Below are positions 41,117-50,670 of a stretch of 64,000 nucleotides of DNA, piece after piece (position 1 is the stretch's first letter; the number at the start of each line of letters is the position of its first letter). This DNA is from Mechercharimyces sp. CAU 1602 (GTDB lineage: Bacteria > Bacillota > Bacilli > Thermoactinomycetales > JANTPT01), in the NCBI RefSeq assembly GCF_024753565.1, contig NZ_JANTPT010000001.1, positions 1,197,969-1,261,968 on the forward strand, read 5' to 3'. Made by a program: the position numbers and the translations under genes. The notes below the pieces were generated by a model, which was not told the DNA's origin, ran no database searches, and saw only the letters and a list, made by a program, of their open reading frames with translations.

Positions 41117-43168
41117 CTACAGTCCCAGCTCTCCCTCACTCCCACCCCGCACCCCTCGTGGCCCCCGTGGCCCACGTCTCCCCCGTGCTCCCCGATTCCC
41201 TCTCGTTCCCGTAGCACCGGTTGCTCCCGTAGCTCCGGTTGCTCCGGTCGGACCTGTTGCTCCTACCGCAGACCGTAACCCTACCTTCGTCACAAATACA
41301 TCATCATTACCTGCATTTTGCGACTGAAAAGCGTTCACTGTAACAGGAAAATTGGTAGATCCAGTACGCCCAGTAAAGTAGGCACTCTCCACATTATCGA
41401 CCGCAACAGCATTTCCTCTATCATCTAGGCTCCCTCCCAGATACGATGAAAAAGAGATTCCTTGTCCAGAATAGCTCAACTGCGTCACAAAAGCATTACT
41501 ATTACCAGATAAGCTGTCCTGAAATGCATCTGATGTAACAGGAAAATTAGTTGACATGGTTTCTCCTGTCACCCATGCTGACCCAAAGGAGTCAACCCCT
41601 AATCCAAATGCTCGATCAACCCCAAATCCTCCTAGGTAAGTAGAGTAAATAAGATGATCCCCTGATGGATTAACCTTGGTTATAAACACTGAGTTAAGAC
41701 CTACTGCAGGGATTACGGTTTGAAATGCATTGTTGGTAATCGGAAAATTGGTTGACTGTGTCTGTCCTGTCACATATGCATTTCCGCCCCCATCTATATT
41801 AATTGCGAAAGCAGCATCGCTACCAAGACCACCTAAATAAGCGGAATACTGAAGGGATGAACCCACCGCGTTTAGCTTAGTAACAAAAGCATCTGACCCT
41901 CCTCCAAAAATGGTTTGAAATGCGGCTGTTGTAATCGGAAAATTGGTTGATTGAGTCACTCCCGTAATAAAAGCCTGACTATTTTCGTCAAGAACGATTC
42001 CTCTACCCGCATCCCCACCATTTCCCCCGATATAAGTGGAATAGAGAAGTGAAGTCCCTGTGGTATTTAGCTTTGTGACAAAAGCATCCGACGCTCCTCC
42101 AAAAATCGTTTGAAAAGCATTCGAGGTTATTGGGAAGTTGGTGGAGAGCGTTTCCCCTGTCACATAAGCATTATTCGTTTCATCAATCACAATCCCAAGT
42201 CCACGCTCTCTTCCTGATCCACCCAAATAAGTGGAATACACAAGCGAACTTCCTGTGGCATTTAATTTGCTAACAAAAGCATCGCTTGTCGTAGGTGCAG
42301 CTATCGGCATAGTCTGGAACGCGCCTGAGGTTACAGGAAAATCAGTAGAGAGAGTAATACCCGTCACATAAGTATTTCCAAGAGTATCTACTGCGATATC
42401 GGTTCCACCATCAATTAAACGACCTCCCAAGTAGGTAGAATAGAGAAGAGAACTTCCTGATTTATTAAACTTACTTATAAATACATCATCCAATCCAGCA
42501 TTCATCGTCTGAAATACACCCGAGGTGACGGGAAAGTCAAGCGAACATGTGTCCCCAGTTATATAAGCACTCCGCGCTGAATCGACCGTAATACCATTTC
42601 CCTCATCTCCACCCGTTCCCCCCAAGTAAGTGGAGTAGAAAACGATAGGATCAATTAGCAGGAGGCAGTTAGGGTCATAATGGTCACCGTGAATTGTAAA
42701 ACCAATTGTCCCATCATTATAGAGCTCAAATCCGGTTTCAATCATTTTCTTTTCTTGGTTTATCCACTGGAAACTAACTGGTTTCCTTTCACACAGAACG
42801 CCACACGAAGTATAGATCAACAAATCGCCATCTTCAGTCAACTTTACTTCGTCCCCGCCCTCATAACGCAAGCGAATATCCCCCAAACAAGCATCTGGAT
42901 GCACGATTAGATCGTATTTTAGTTGCCTTTTCTTATCCATGAACACAACGTCAATCCCTGGCCACACGTTATCATAGACAACACGTTCAAATCCACTAAC
43001 TTGCTCGTTACTCTTCTGCGGTACTATACCTTGACGTGTTTGCAAGAAACGTAGCATAATCGCAGCCTTCTCACACAAACGAAGTTGCACCCCTGTTGGG
43101 TAGAAAGTACACTTCATTCCCTGCTCAGCGATAGCATACTTTTTGCTTCGTACTATGTGCGTATCCAC
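41117..43168 (-). CDS. SBBP beta-propeller protein with collagen-like tail (paralogue 1)
   Basis: 683 residues, GTG start at 43168 behind GGGAG. Residues about 1-175 form an N-terminal domain (with VVYDNVWPGIDVVF and GFTIHGDHYDPN) commonly found before SBBP repeats. Seven repeats of about 60 residues follow, each with a YSTYLGG-type opening, ITVD..GNAYVTG and TNFPVT..AFQT, consistent with a seven-bladed propeller. The last 48 residues are collagen-like: about 13 Gly-X-Y triplets, first GAT/GPT then Arg-rich (GNRGARGRRGPRGPRG). There is no signal peptide, so it is probably made in the mother cell for the spore surface, like BclA-type proteins (inference). It has its own terminator. Confidence 0.85.
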   Translation of the reverse strand: MDTHIVRSKKYAIAEQGMKCTFYPTGVQLRLCEKAAIMLRFLQTRQGIVPQKSNEQVSGFERVVYDNVWPGIDVVFMDKKRQLKYDLIVHPDACLGDIRLRYEGGDEVKLTEDGDLLIYTSCGVLCERKPVSFQWINQEKKMIETGFELYNDGTIGFTIHGDHYDPNCLLLIDPIVFYSTYLGGTGGDEGNGITVDSARSAYITGDTCSLDFPVTSGVFQTMNAGLDDVFISKFNKSGSSLLYSTYLGGRLIDGGTDIAVDTLGNTYVTGITLSTDFPVTSGAFQTMPIAAPTTSDAFVSKLNATGSSLVYSTYLGGSGRERGLGIVIDETNNAYVTGETLSTNFPITSNAFQTIFGGASDAFVTKLNTTGTSLLYSTYIGGNGGDAGRGIVLDENSQAFITGVTQSTNFPITTAAFQTIFGGGSDAFVTKLNAVGSSLQYSAYLGGLGSDAAFAINIDGGGNAYVTGQTQSTNFPITNNAFQTVIPAVGLNSVFITKVNPSGDHLIYSTYLGGFGVDRAFGLGVDSFGSAWVTGETMSTNFPVTSDAFQDSLSGNSNAFVTQLSYSGQGISFSSYLGGSLDDRGNAVAVDNVESAYFTGRTGSTNFPVTVNAFQSQNAGNDDVFVTKVGLRSAVGATGPTGATGATGATGATGTRGNRGARGRRGPRGPRGVRGGSEGELGL

Positions 43169-43278
43169 CTTCTCATCTCCCTCATCGCCTTACATCAGTT
43201 AATCCATCTATATGCCATTTTGCCCTATAGGTTCAAGATAGCGCTGGAGTCTACCTCGACGCATAATAACCTCACACA

Positions 43279-43324
43279 AACAAAGCAAATTCACCCTACT
43301 GAGGTAGGGTGAATTTGCTTTGTT
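43279..43324 (-). terminator. Terminator of recA-recX
   Basis: CAAAGCAAATTCACCCTAC and its complement (43281-43322) around a 4-base loop, with T residues at the 3' side on the minus strand. Confidence 0.9.
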
Positions 43325-43334
43325 TAAACTATCA

Positions 43335-43982
43335 TTATTTTACTTGATGATTGTCTCGCAACTGTTGCATAATCTGAAATACATGGCTCGCAGAATAACC
43401 ACGGCGTAACAAATAGCCACTCAAACGCCGTTCCACGGTTGGCCATGGCAGATGTGCCAACCGTGGATACCGTTTTTCAGCCATCATGAGTGCCATGTCC
43501 CATTCGTCTTCCTCTTCGATCTGCGCTACCGCCTGGTTGATCACTTCTATCGAGATCCCTTTACGCTCCAGTTCTTGACGCAACACGCGTTTTCCTAAAC
43601 CCTTACTCTGCATCCGCTCCGCAACCCAGGCGGTAGCAAAGCGATCATCATCTATGTATCCATGATCGATACACTCGCTGATAATCTCCTCCACATGATG
43701 CTCCTCATACTCCTTCTGCAAAAGAAATCGACGCACTTCATGTGCTGTTCGCGGTTTATAGCTGAGATGACGAAGAGCAGATTGTCGCACTTGACTACGC
43801 TCTTCTGCTTCTCCAATCTGACCCCATTCCTCAGCACCTAGAGATAGGCCTTTACGCAAACCTTTTTTGACTAGCACTTCCTCATGAATAGTGCCCCAGT
43901 ATACATCATCGCGATACAAGTGATATCGCTGCGTACGTCCTCGCTGCTTTTCAATTCGGGTAATCACGCCGTCTGTCGTCAT
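43335..43982 (-). CDS. recX: Regulatory protein RecX
   Basis: 215 residues. RecX modulates RecA filament assembly. It has the three-helix RecX repeats: ALRHLSYKPRTAHEVRRFLLQKEY, IIDECIDHGYIDDDRFATAWV-like ISECIDHGYIDDDRFATAWV, and LRQELERKGISIEVINQAV. I start at the ATG at 43982, nine bases after GGGAGG, rather than at 43991, which abuts it. It lies 29 bases downstream of recA on the same strand, so it probably shares the LexA-controlled promoter. In B. subtilis recX is elsewhere on the chromosome. Confidence 0.93.
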   Translation of the reverse strand: MTTDGVITRIEKQRGRTQRYHLYRDDVYWGTIHEEVLVKKGLRKGLSLGAEEWGQIGEAEERSQVRQSALRHLSYKPRTAHEVRRFLLQKEYEEHHVEEIISECIDHGYIDDDRFATAWVAERMQSKGLGKRVLRQELERKGISIEVINQAVAQIEEEDEWDMALMMAEKRYPRLAHLPWPTVERRLSGYLLRRGYSASHVFQIMQQLRDNHQVK

Positions 43983-44011
43983 GATCCCCATCCTCCCTGC
44001 TCACCTAACTC

Positions 44012-45082
44012 TTATTGCACATCGAGCGAAGCCTCTTTCTTCTTTCCTTTTTTCTTCTGCTCATCGCTCGTAGCTTCCACCGTTTGCGTTTCCGGTTGAA
44101 TCAGCTGGTGATGCTCACGAATCTTACGTTCAATCTGCCCTGCGATCTCGACATGCTCTTTTAAAAACTGTTTCGCATTTTCACGTCCTTGTCCCAAGCG
44201 CTCACCTGAAAAGGAGTACCAAGAACCACTCTTATCCACAATATCGAGATCGCTACCGATATCGAGAATACTTCCCTCTTTCGAGATTCCTTCACCGTAC
44301 ATAATATCTACTTCCGCTTGTTTAAACGGTGGTGCTACCTTATTTTTCACTACCTTGATGCGTGTGCGATTCCCTACCATATCTTGACCTTGCTTAATGG
44401 TTTCCGCACGTCGTACGTCCAAGCGAACACTCGAATAAAACTTAAGTGCTCGTCCACCTGGAGTTGTTTCCGGGTTCCCGAACATCACGCCTACTTTTTC
44501 ACGTAGTTGGTTAATAAAAATAGCAATCGTTTTCGACTTGCTAATCGCACCGGATAGTTTACGCAATGCCTGTGACATCAAGCGCGCTTGCAGCCCCACG
44601 TGCGAGTCTCCCATCTCACCCTCGATCTCTGCTTTGGGAACCAGCGCTGCAACGGAGTCAACCACAATAATATCCACAGCACCGCTACGCACCAATGCTT
44701 CTGATATCTCTAATGCTTGCTCCCCAGTGTCCGGTTGAGAAAGTAGTAATTCGCTTATGTTGACACCTAATTTACGTGCATATACAGGATCAAGAGCATG
44801 CTCAGCATCAATAAAAGCTGCTTGACCACCAGCGCGCTGAACCTCTGCGATCGCATGAAGAGCGACGGTTGTCTTACCAGATGATTCTGGACCATATACT
44901 TCAATAATTCGCCCACGCGGATATCCACCAATCCCTAGAGCAATATCTACAGCTAGAGAACCACTCGGAATGGTCTCTACTGGAGGGAAAGAATCCTCCC
45001 CCATCTTCATAATGGACCCTTTACCAAACTGCTTTTCGATCTGCCGTAACGCCATATCTAATGCTTGTTTACGATCCGACAT
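44012..45082 (-). CDS. recA: Recombinase RecA
   Basis: 356 residues. The DNA strand-exchange ATPase and SOS coprotease. [20 protein letters not shown] at the N-terminus is canonical and fixes the ATG at 45082 rather than the longer frame to 45115. Walker [10 protein letters not shown] (64-72), Walker [12 protein letters not shown]1/L2 loops, and [20 protein letters not shown] are intact. The C-terminal tail is Lys/Glu-rich as usual. A sigma-A promoter and a LexA-type box lie upstream, divergent from the DUF59 gene. Instead of the usual rny neighbour, recX and the SBBP gene follow. Confidence 0.98.
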   Translation of the reverse strand: MSDRKQALDMALRQIEKQFGKGSIMKMGEDSFPPVETIPSGSLAVDIALGIGGYPRGRIIEVYGPESSGKTTVALHAIAEVQRAGGQAAFIDAEHALDPVYARKLGVNISELLLSQPDTGEQALEISEALVRSGAVDIIVVDSVAALVPKAEIEGEMGDSHVGLQARLMSQALRKLSGAISKSKTIAIFINQLREKVGVMFGNPETTPGGRALKFYSSVRLDVRRAETIKQGQDMVGNRTRIKVVKNKVAPPFKQAEVDIMYGEGISKEGSILDIGSDLDIVDKSGSWYSFSGERLGQGRENAKQFLKEHVEIAGQIERKIREHHQLIQPETQTVEATSDEQKKKGKKKEASLDVQ

Positions 45083-45126
45083 CCCATTCCACTTCCTCTC
45101 GATCTCTTCTATCAATCTATATATTC

Positions 45127-45155
45127 ATCATACATGGTTTTTCTCTGCCTGCCAA
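45127..45155 (-). promoter_or_regulatory. Sigma-A promoter of recA
   Basis: Minus strand TTGGCA, 17 bases, TATGAT, about 45 bases upstream of the recA start. Confidence 0.78.
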
Positions 45156-45164
45156 GGTTGTTTA

Positions 45165-45178
45165 CGAACATTTATTCG
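45165..45178. promoter_or_regulatory. LexA (SOS) box upstream of recA
   Basis: CGAACATTTATTCG differs from the Bacillus CGAAC-N4-GTTCG consensus at one position. It lies 10 bases upstream of the -35. Confidence 0.72.
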
Positions 45179-45269
45179 ATTATTTTTCTACCTATTTTAA
45201 CCCACTCGCGCATATGGTACAGTAAAGAAGAGCAGGAAGAACCTTTTGCAAAAAATGAGGTGGACCACA

Positions 45270-45581
45270 ATGGATAAAGAAAAACAAGAAGAGATGATTA
45301 TGGAAGCACTGGAAGAGGTTATTGATCCAGAGCTAAATATTGATATTATCAACCTTGGTCTTGTCTACGGTGTAGATGTAGAAGAGGATGGAAAAGCAAA
45401 AGTTACGATGACACTGACAGCGATGGGATGCCCACTAGCCGGTATGATCCAAGAGATGGTAACACAAGCCGTTACCAAAGTTGACGGTGTAAAAGAAGTA
45501 GAAGTTGAAATTGTATGGAACCCGCCATGGTCTAAAGATAGAATGTCCCGCTATGCCAAAATGGCGCTAGGCATTCATTAA
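45270..45581 (+). CDS. MIP18/DUF59-family Fe-S assembly-type protein
   Basis: 103 residues. The DUF59 (MIP18/PaaD-like) signature is clear: EALEEVIDPELNIDIINLGLVYGVDV, then TLTAMGCPLAGMI with the conserved Cys, and VEIVWNPPWSKDRMS. Members help deliver Fe-S clusters (SufT, Cia2). The short free-standing form is common in Firmicutes, and its exact client is unknown. The ATG at 45270 follows GAGGTGG; an upstream in-frame ATG at 45246 lacks a site. It is divergent from recA, on the plus strand, and ends in a bidirectional terminator shared with the SBBP gene. Confidence 0.9.
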   Translation: MDKEKQEEMIMEALEEVIDPELNIDIINLGLVYGVDVEEDGKAKVTMTLTAMGCPLAGMIQEMVTQAVTKVDGVKEVEVEIVWNPPWSKDRMSRYAKMALGIH

Positions 45582-45587
45582 GTAATA

Positions 45588-45632
45588 GCGAGGCCGTCTG
45601 CTTGGCACAGTGCCAAGCAGACGGCCTCTTTC
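45588..45632. terminator. Bidirectional terminator between the DUF59 gene and SBBP gene 2
   Basis: A 19-bp GC-rich perfect stem, GAGGCCGTCTGCTTGGCAC with its complement (45590-45628), one unpaired base at the centre, then TTTCGTCTT on the plus strand. Confidence 0.85.
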
Positions 45633-45673
45633 GTCTTCTGCCGCCCCATGTCCAGGTAACACCACTTTAAGAG

Positions 45674-47668
45674 TCAACGTTCATTCGATCCCGAGATCCC
45701 TCTTGCCCCCCTCGCCCCACGTGGGCCCCGTTCACCTGTAGCCCCCGTCGGTCCCGTCGCCCCGCGCACAGCCTGCCCAGGAAAGACCAGACTAAACAAA
45801 AATGCATCCGCATTCCCACCAAACTGTTGCTGAACCGCATCTAGCGACACAGGAAAGTTTGCTGACGAAGTAAACCCGGTCATATATACGTTTCTAAACT
45901 CATCCACTACAATATCTTCACCCGCCTCAGATGCGATTCCACCTAAGTATGAGGAATAGGTTAAGCCTGATCCGATAGAACTTACCTGAGCGATAAAAGC
46001 ATTTTGCGACCCTCTTCGACGACTCTGAAACGCATCCGGGGTAACAGGGAAATTTTCTGATTGGGTCAAACCCGAAATCCAGGCATTTTGAAAAGAGTCT
46101 AACGCAATACTTAAGCCATCATCAATCCCTCCGCCACCTAGATAAGAAGAATAGAGCAACGCTGATCCTGTTCGATTGAACTTACTGACGAACCCATCTA
46201 CATTTCCCCCAAAATTGGGTTGAAAAGCACGTTCAGTGGGAAAAGCAGTCGATGATGTACAACCGGTAACATAGGCATTCCCATCGGAATCGATGGAGAT
46301 GCCATGCCCCTCTGTGATATCGATAAAGTTGTTCCCACCTAAAAATGTAGAATAGAGAAGGGTGGTCGCAGTTGCATTTATTTTAGAGATGAAAGCAGAA
46401 GAAATTCCTCCTAGTTGCGTTTGAAACGCACCGGCTGTAACAGGGAAATTACTGGCCAGTGTACCTCCAGTCACATAAACATTCCCGCTATCATCAAGAG
46501 CAAGCGCACTTATCAATTGCGTCTCATCACTCCCACCTAGATAGGTGGAGTACAACAAAGAGGAGCCTCTAGCATTAAATTTACTAATCGTACCCGCGAA
46601 ATTAGGGGACTGGCCAGTAAAACTGGTTTGGATCACGCCTGATGTAACTGGAAACTCCTTCGAACTACTCGCTCCGGCTACATAAGCGTTCCCTTCCGCA
46701 TCCACTTTAATGTCTGCCCCTTGTGTCACCCCATTTGCTCCTCCAAGAAATGTAGAATAAAGAAGGGAACTCCCGCTTGCGTTTAGCTTGGTCACAAACG
46801 CATCTGAACCCGCTAGTTTACTTTGAAACGCTCCAGAGGTAATAGGGAAATTAGGGGATTGTGTCGTCCCTGTCACATAAGCCCTTTGCTCCTCATCCAC
46901 TTCAATCCCACATCCAAAATCTACTCCTATTCCTCCTAAATAAGTAGAGTAAAGCAGGGACGATCCTCCTGGGTTCACTTTTGTAATAAAAGCATCTGAA
47001 CCTCCACGCAAACGAGTTTGAAATGAACCCGAAGTAACTGGAAAATCATTAGAAAAGGTGCGTCCTGTTACATACGCGTTCCCTTCTAAATCGACGGCAA
47101 TGCTTTTCCCCGAATCAAACTCAGTCCCTCCCAAATAGCTAGAATAACGTACCACTGGATCAATCAAGAGAGGACGCTTTTGATCGTATTCTCCGTTTGG
47201 TTCAAACCCAATACTGCCATCTGAACGAACATTATATTGAACAGCTACGATCTGTTTAGACAAAGAGTGATCAAACTGCATAGCAACCGGGATTTCCTCG
47301 ATGAATACCCCTGTGTTGGTTGCAATACACAGCCTTCCTTCCTCATCGAGGTAAGGAGCCTCTTCACTTTCAAAAGAAAACTGAATTGCCCCTAATCCCT
47401 CTGAGTCCGCCTGTATGACCCAATCTGATTTCCAACCAATTGCCGTACGATAATACCATAAGTCAACCCCTCGCCAGAGTGAAGAATAAAGTACTTCTCC
47501 CCTGCTACTCTTCGTTCGACTTACACCTTCGCTTCCAATAAATCGCATTCTAACCATAGCACCCGTCACTAGATCTTCATATCCCACACTATCTTCATAA
47601 AAATGTACACATACTGCTTTCAAACCCATCTGTTGAGTGGCTACATCTTCTTCATAAAATAAATCTTT
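45674..47668 (-). CDS. SBBP beta-propeller protein with collagen-like tail (paralogue 2)
   Basis: 664 residues from the ATG at 47668, six bases after GGAGG. The open frame reaches 47785, but that lies in the upstream terminator. This start also aligns in length with paralogue 1. Layout is the same: an N-terminal domain of about 170 residues (LYSSLWRGVDLWYYR, SIGFEPNGEYDQ), seven repeats opening with YSTYLGG or YSSYLGG, and a collagen-like end with about nine Gly-X-Y triplets (GATGPTGATGERGPRGARG). No signal peptide or membrane segment is seen. It lies on the other side of recA-recX from paralogue 1; the two have clearly diverged in sequence. Confidence 0.85.
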   Translation of the reverse strand, partial: KDLFYEEDVATQQMGLKAVCVHFYEDSVGYEDLVTGAMVRMRFIGSEGVSRTKSSRGEVLYSSLWRGVDLWYYRTAIGWKSDWVIQADSEGLGAIQFSFESEEAPYLDEEGRLCIATNTGVFIEEIPVAMQFDHSLSKQIVAVQYNVRSDGSIGFEPNGEYDQKRPLLIDPVVRYSSYLGGTEFDSGKSIAVDLEGNAYVTGRTFSNDFPVTSGSFQTRLRGGSDAFITKVNPGGSSLLYSTYLGGIGVDFGCGIEVDEEQRAYVTGTTQSPNFPITSGAFQSKLAGSDAFVTKLNASGSSLLYSTFLGGANGVTQGADIKVDAEGNAYVAGASSSKEFPVTSGVIQTSFTGQSPNFAGTISKFNARGSSLLYSTYLGGSDETQLISALALDDSGNVYVTGGTLASNFPVTAGAFQTQLGGISSAFISKINATATTLLYSTFLGGNNFIDITEGHGISIDSDGNAYVTGCTSSTAFPTERAFQPNFGGNVDGFVSKFNRTGSALLYSSYLGGGGIDDGLSIALDSFQNAWISGLTQSENFPVTPDAFQSRRRGSQNAFIAQVSSIGSGLTYSSYLGGIASEAGEDIVVDEFRNVYMTGFTSSANFPVSLDAVQQQFGGNADAFLFSLVFPGQAVRGATGPTGATGERGPRGARGARGISGSNER

Positions 47669-47765
47669 CATCTCTACCCTCCATTCTCCATTACACTGTA
47701 ATTTATGCCGACCATAAGCTACGTGTTTCATTTTCAGAGGATATAAACTACCTAACCTGGAGAAA

Positions 47766-47817
47766 TAAAAAAACTGCCTTTCCACTATCTAATGAGTGGA
47801 AAGGCAGTTTTTTTTGT
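47766..47817 (-). terminator. Terminator of the pgsA-cinA-DEAD operon
   Basis: AACTGCCTTTCCACT and its complement AGTGGAAAGGCAGTT around a 9-base loop, with T runs of seven or eight on both sides. Confidence 0.92.
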
Positions 47818-49400
47818 TAGGAACGCTCACGCGGGCGTGCAGGTTCTAAATTGACGCGTGCACCATTGATACGCGTTTGCCGTAAAGCTTCAAAGACAAA
47901 CGGAGCAGCCTCTTCTGGAACTTCTACAAAAGAGAAGCGATCATAGATGTTGATTCGCCCTACCTCTTTCGCTTCAATACCCGCCTGATCTGCAATCGCT
48001 TGAACCAATTCCCTTGGACGAATATCGGCATTGCGACCCACATTGATAAAGAAACGAACCATCCCCGGAGATGCACCCGTTTCCCCGAAGTTATAATTGG
48101 CATCAGTTTCGCTGGTAAAGCGATCAGCAAACGCGAGATGAAGTGCCGCGATCGCAATCTGTTCTGGATTATAGCGGGTCGATAGCTCTTTTACCATACT
48201 GTCAAAGATCGGATATTCTTGATCTGACTTCATGGTCTCCTCTAAACGAGCACCCCATGCCTCTTGTTGCTTCTCTGCTACTTCTTCCAAGGTAGGTAGC
48301 GAGCGCACCTTCAAACGGAATCCCACTTCTTGCTCAATACTGCGTAACTGTTTCGTCTCGCGTGGAGTAACCAGCGTAAGGGCTTTCCCTGTTCGGCCAG
48401 CGCGCCCTGTACGACCAATGCGATGCACATAGCTTTCCGCATCTTGCGGAATATCATAGTTAATTACGTGCGAAACATTACCGACATCTATCCCACGGGC
48501 AGCTACATCGGTGGCGATCAACAAATCAATCTCGCGTCGACGAAAGGCATTCATAACGCGATCACGTTGAGGTTGCGCTAAATCACCATGCAATCCCCCC
48601 GCAAGGTAACCACGTGCCGACAAAGAATCAGCCAGTTCATCTACACCTTTTTTCGTCCGGCAGAAGACGATCCCTAAACCAACATCCTCACTATCTAACA
48701 AGCGACAAAGCCCATCTAGCTTCCCGCTGTCTAACACTTTATACACCACTTGCTCAATTACAGGTGCCGTCACTTCTCCCCGGTTCACAGTGATATAGCG
48801 CGGCTTACGCATATACTTTTGCGCCAAGGAGCGAATAGCACGTGGCATCGTCGCTGAAAAGAGCAGCAGCTGGCGTTGATTGGGCAAATATTTCATTACA
48901 TCCTCAATATCGTCAACAAAACCCATATCCAGCATTTCATCGGCTTCATCTAGCACCATAATCTCCACATCATCTAGCTTCAAAGTCCCCCGCCGCAGAT
49001 GATCGAGCACACGACCAGGCGTTCCGATCACAATATGAACACCTTGTTTTAATACTTTAATCTGATGACCGATGGATTGTCCTCCATATACGGGCAACGT
49101 GCGTACATTTTTTTTACGACCAATACGTTGGATCTGCTCTGATACTTGGATCGCCAATTCCCGCGTTGGCGCCAAAATGAGGCTTTGTACCACCCGCCGC
49201 TCTACATCCACATGATCGAGGATAGGAATGCCGAAGGCAGCCGTCTTACCTGTACCTGTCTGTGCCTGCCCAATCACATCTTCACCACGAAGAACGATCG
49301 GAATGCATTGCTCTTGAATGGGAGACGGCTCCTCAAAGCCCATCTCCTTCACACCTTGTAATACCTGCTCATCTAATTCGAACATCTCAAATGACTTCAT
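47817..49400 (-). CDS. DEAD-box RNA helicase (CshA-like)
   Basis: 527 residues. ATP-dependent RNA helicase core: Q motif FEEPSPIQEQCIPI, motif I AQTGTGKT, Ia PTRELAIQ, II VLDEADEML, III SATMP, V ATDVAARGIDV, VI HRIGRTGRAG. The C-terminal region (about 440-520: GMVRFFINVGRNADIRPRELV through INIYDRFSFVEVPEEAA) is a DbpA/CsdA-type RNA-binding domain, with little of the usual basic tail after it. It probably acts in ribosome assembly or mRNA turnover. The start overlaps the cinA stop by 14 bases, so the gene is translated as part of the pgsA-cinA operon. CshA or DbpA cannot be decided from sequence reading alone. Confidence 0.92.
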   Translation of the reverse strand: MKSFEMFELDEQVLQGVKEMGFEEPSPIQEQCIPIVLRGEDVIGQAQTGTGKTAAFGIPILDHVDVERRVVQSLILAPTRELAIQVSEQIQRIGRKKNVRTLPVYGGQSIGHQIKVLKQGVHIVIGTPGRVLDHLRRGTLKLDDVEIMVLDEADEMLDMGFVDDIEDVMKYLPNQRQLLLFSATMPRAIRSLAQKYMRKPRYITVNRGEVTAPVIEQVVYKVLDSGKLDGLCRLLDSEDVGLGIVFCRTKKGVDELADSLSARGYLAGGLHGDLAQPQRDRVMNAFRRREIDLLIATDVAARGIDVGNVSHVINYDIPQDAESYVHRIGRTGRAGRTGKALTLVTPRETKQLRSIEQEVGFRLKVRSLPTLEEVAEKQQEAWGARLEETMKSDQEYPIFDSMVKELSTRYNPEQIAIAALHLAFADRFTSETDANYNFGETGASPGMVRFFINVGRNADIRPRELVQAIADQAGIEAKEVGRINIYDRFSFVEVPEEAAPFVFEALRQTRINGARVNLEPARPRERS

Positions 49401-50649
49401 GCATGTCTACACCTTTCTGTATACGTTCCATTAAGATAAATAAAGCATAATTTGCGGCACGACGCTGTATGGAGCGCCGCGTACCCCGCAGTGCGAGCTG
49501 ATATATCACTGCCTTCCTTCCTGTTTCCGCAAGTCCGATATATACAGTCCCCACTTCTTTTCCTTCAACAGAATCTGGCCCTGCCACTCCTGTGATCGAA
49601 ATAGCCACATCTGCGTTAATTCGTGCACATGCTTCTTCGGCAAGATCTGCTGCCACTTCTCCACTTACTGCACCATACTGTTGCAGCCGACTTTTACTTA
49701 CACCCAGAAGTTGATGCTTCGCCTCGTTGGTGTAACAAACAATCCCTCCACGCAGTACCTTACTACTTCCTGGGACACTAGTCACAGCTTGAGCCAGTAA
49801 CCCACCAGTACAACTTTCCGCCAGTGCTAAAGTTAATTGACGTCTCTCCAATTCCTCTACCACTTTTTGCTCTAGCGACTCGTCATCTTCTCCATAGCAG
49901 TATGCACCCACCCGTTCCAAAATCGCTTGCCGAACGGGAGCAATAAGTGAAGTCGCTTCTTCTATACTTGTTGCTTTTGCTGTTAGACGCAGCGTAACTC
50001 CATCCTCTTTGGCTAGGGGTGCAATTGTCGGATTGGATTGCGCTTTGATAAGATCGCCCACTTCTTCCTCCAAATGGGATTCACCAATCGCATAAAAACG
50101 TAGTACCTTGGAGTGAACAACATGTGCCTGGGGCAGCAGTCCTACCAGATATGGGCGAACTGTGCGCTCAAACATCGCTTTCAATTCATGGGGTGGACCT
50201 GGCATCAAAATATAGGTAACACCTTTATGTGTCACCCCCATACCAGGGGCGGTTCCACGCCGGTTTTCAAAAACTATACCATCTTTAAACATTAATGCCT
50301 GTTTGCGGTTTGCAGGTGGCATCGTGCGCCCAAATTTACGAAACATCGTCTCAATCCGTTCCAATGATGGCGCATGCTCCACCAATGGAATGTTAAGCAT
50401 TGCTGCCACAGCCTCTTTTGTAAGATCATCCTCGGTAGGTCCCAATCCGCCTGTCAGAATCACTAAGTCAGAACGTGAGGAAGCAAGCATAAGAATGTCT
50501 TCCAGCCGCTTTTGATTATCTCCGACCGTTGTATGATAATACATATCAATCCCAAGCTCAGATAGCGCCTGTGAGAGATAGGCGGCATGTGTATCCACAA
50601 TTTGTCCAAGCAGAAGCTCCGTGCCAACTGCTATAATTTCTGCTCGCAT
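49387..50649 (-). CDS. cinA: CinA, competence/damage-inducible nucleotide-repair-like protein
   Basis: 420 residues, full-length two-domain form. The N-terminal MoaB/COG1058 domain opens MRAEIIAVGTELLLGQIVDTH and contains LTGGLGPTEDD and YILMPGPPHELKAMF. The C-terminal PncC-like nicotinamide-nucleotide amidase domain has LALAESCTGGLLAQAVTSVPGSS and ITGVAGPDSVEGKEVGTVYIG. In B. subtilis cinA is in a competence-induced operon with recA. Here recA is about 4 kb away, beyond the SBBP gene, so that link is broken. It begins 21 bases after pgsA. Confidence 0.96.
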   Translation of the reverse strand: MRAEIIAVGTELLLGQIVDTHAAYLSQALSELGIDMYYHTTVGDNQKRLEDILMLASSRSDLVILTGGLGPTEDDLTKEAVAAMLNIPLVEHAPSLERIETMFRKFGRTMPPANRKQALMFKDGIVFENRRGTAPGMGVTHKGVTYILMPGPPHELKAMFERTVRPYLVGLLPQAHVVHSKVLRFYAIGESHLEEEVGDLIKAQSNPTIAPLAKEDGVTLRLTAKATSIEEATSLIAPVRQAILERVGAYCYGEDDESLEQKVVEELERRQLTLALAESCTGGLLAQAVTSVPGSSKVLRGGIVCYTNEAKHQLLGVSKSRLQQYGAVSGEVAADLAEEACARINADVAISITGVAGPDSVEGKEVGTVYIGLAETGRKAVIYQLALRGTRRSIQRRAANYALFILMERIQKGVDMHEVI

Positions 50650-50670
50650 ATCATCTTCCCTTCCCGTACA

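Noticed and set aside
41117-41300. Collagen-like segment as part of a phage tail fibre
   Set aside because: No phage genes are nearby; the SBBP repeats and flanking housekeeping genes fit a cellular protein better.
47669-47785. N-terminal extension of SBBP protein 2
   Set aside because: It begins inside the terminator of the DEAD-box operon and lacks a ribosome site; the shorter start aligns with the paralogue.
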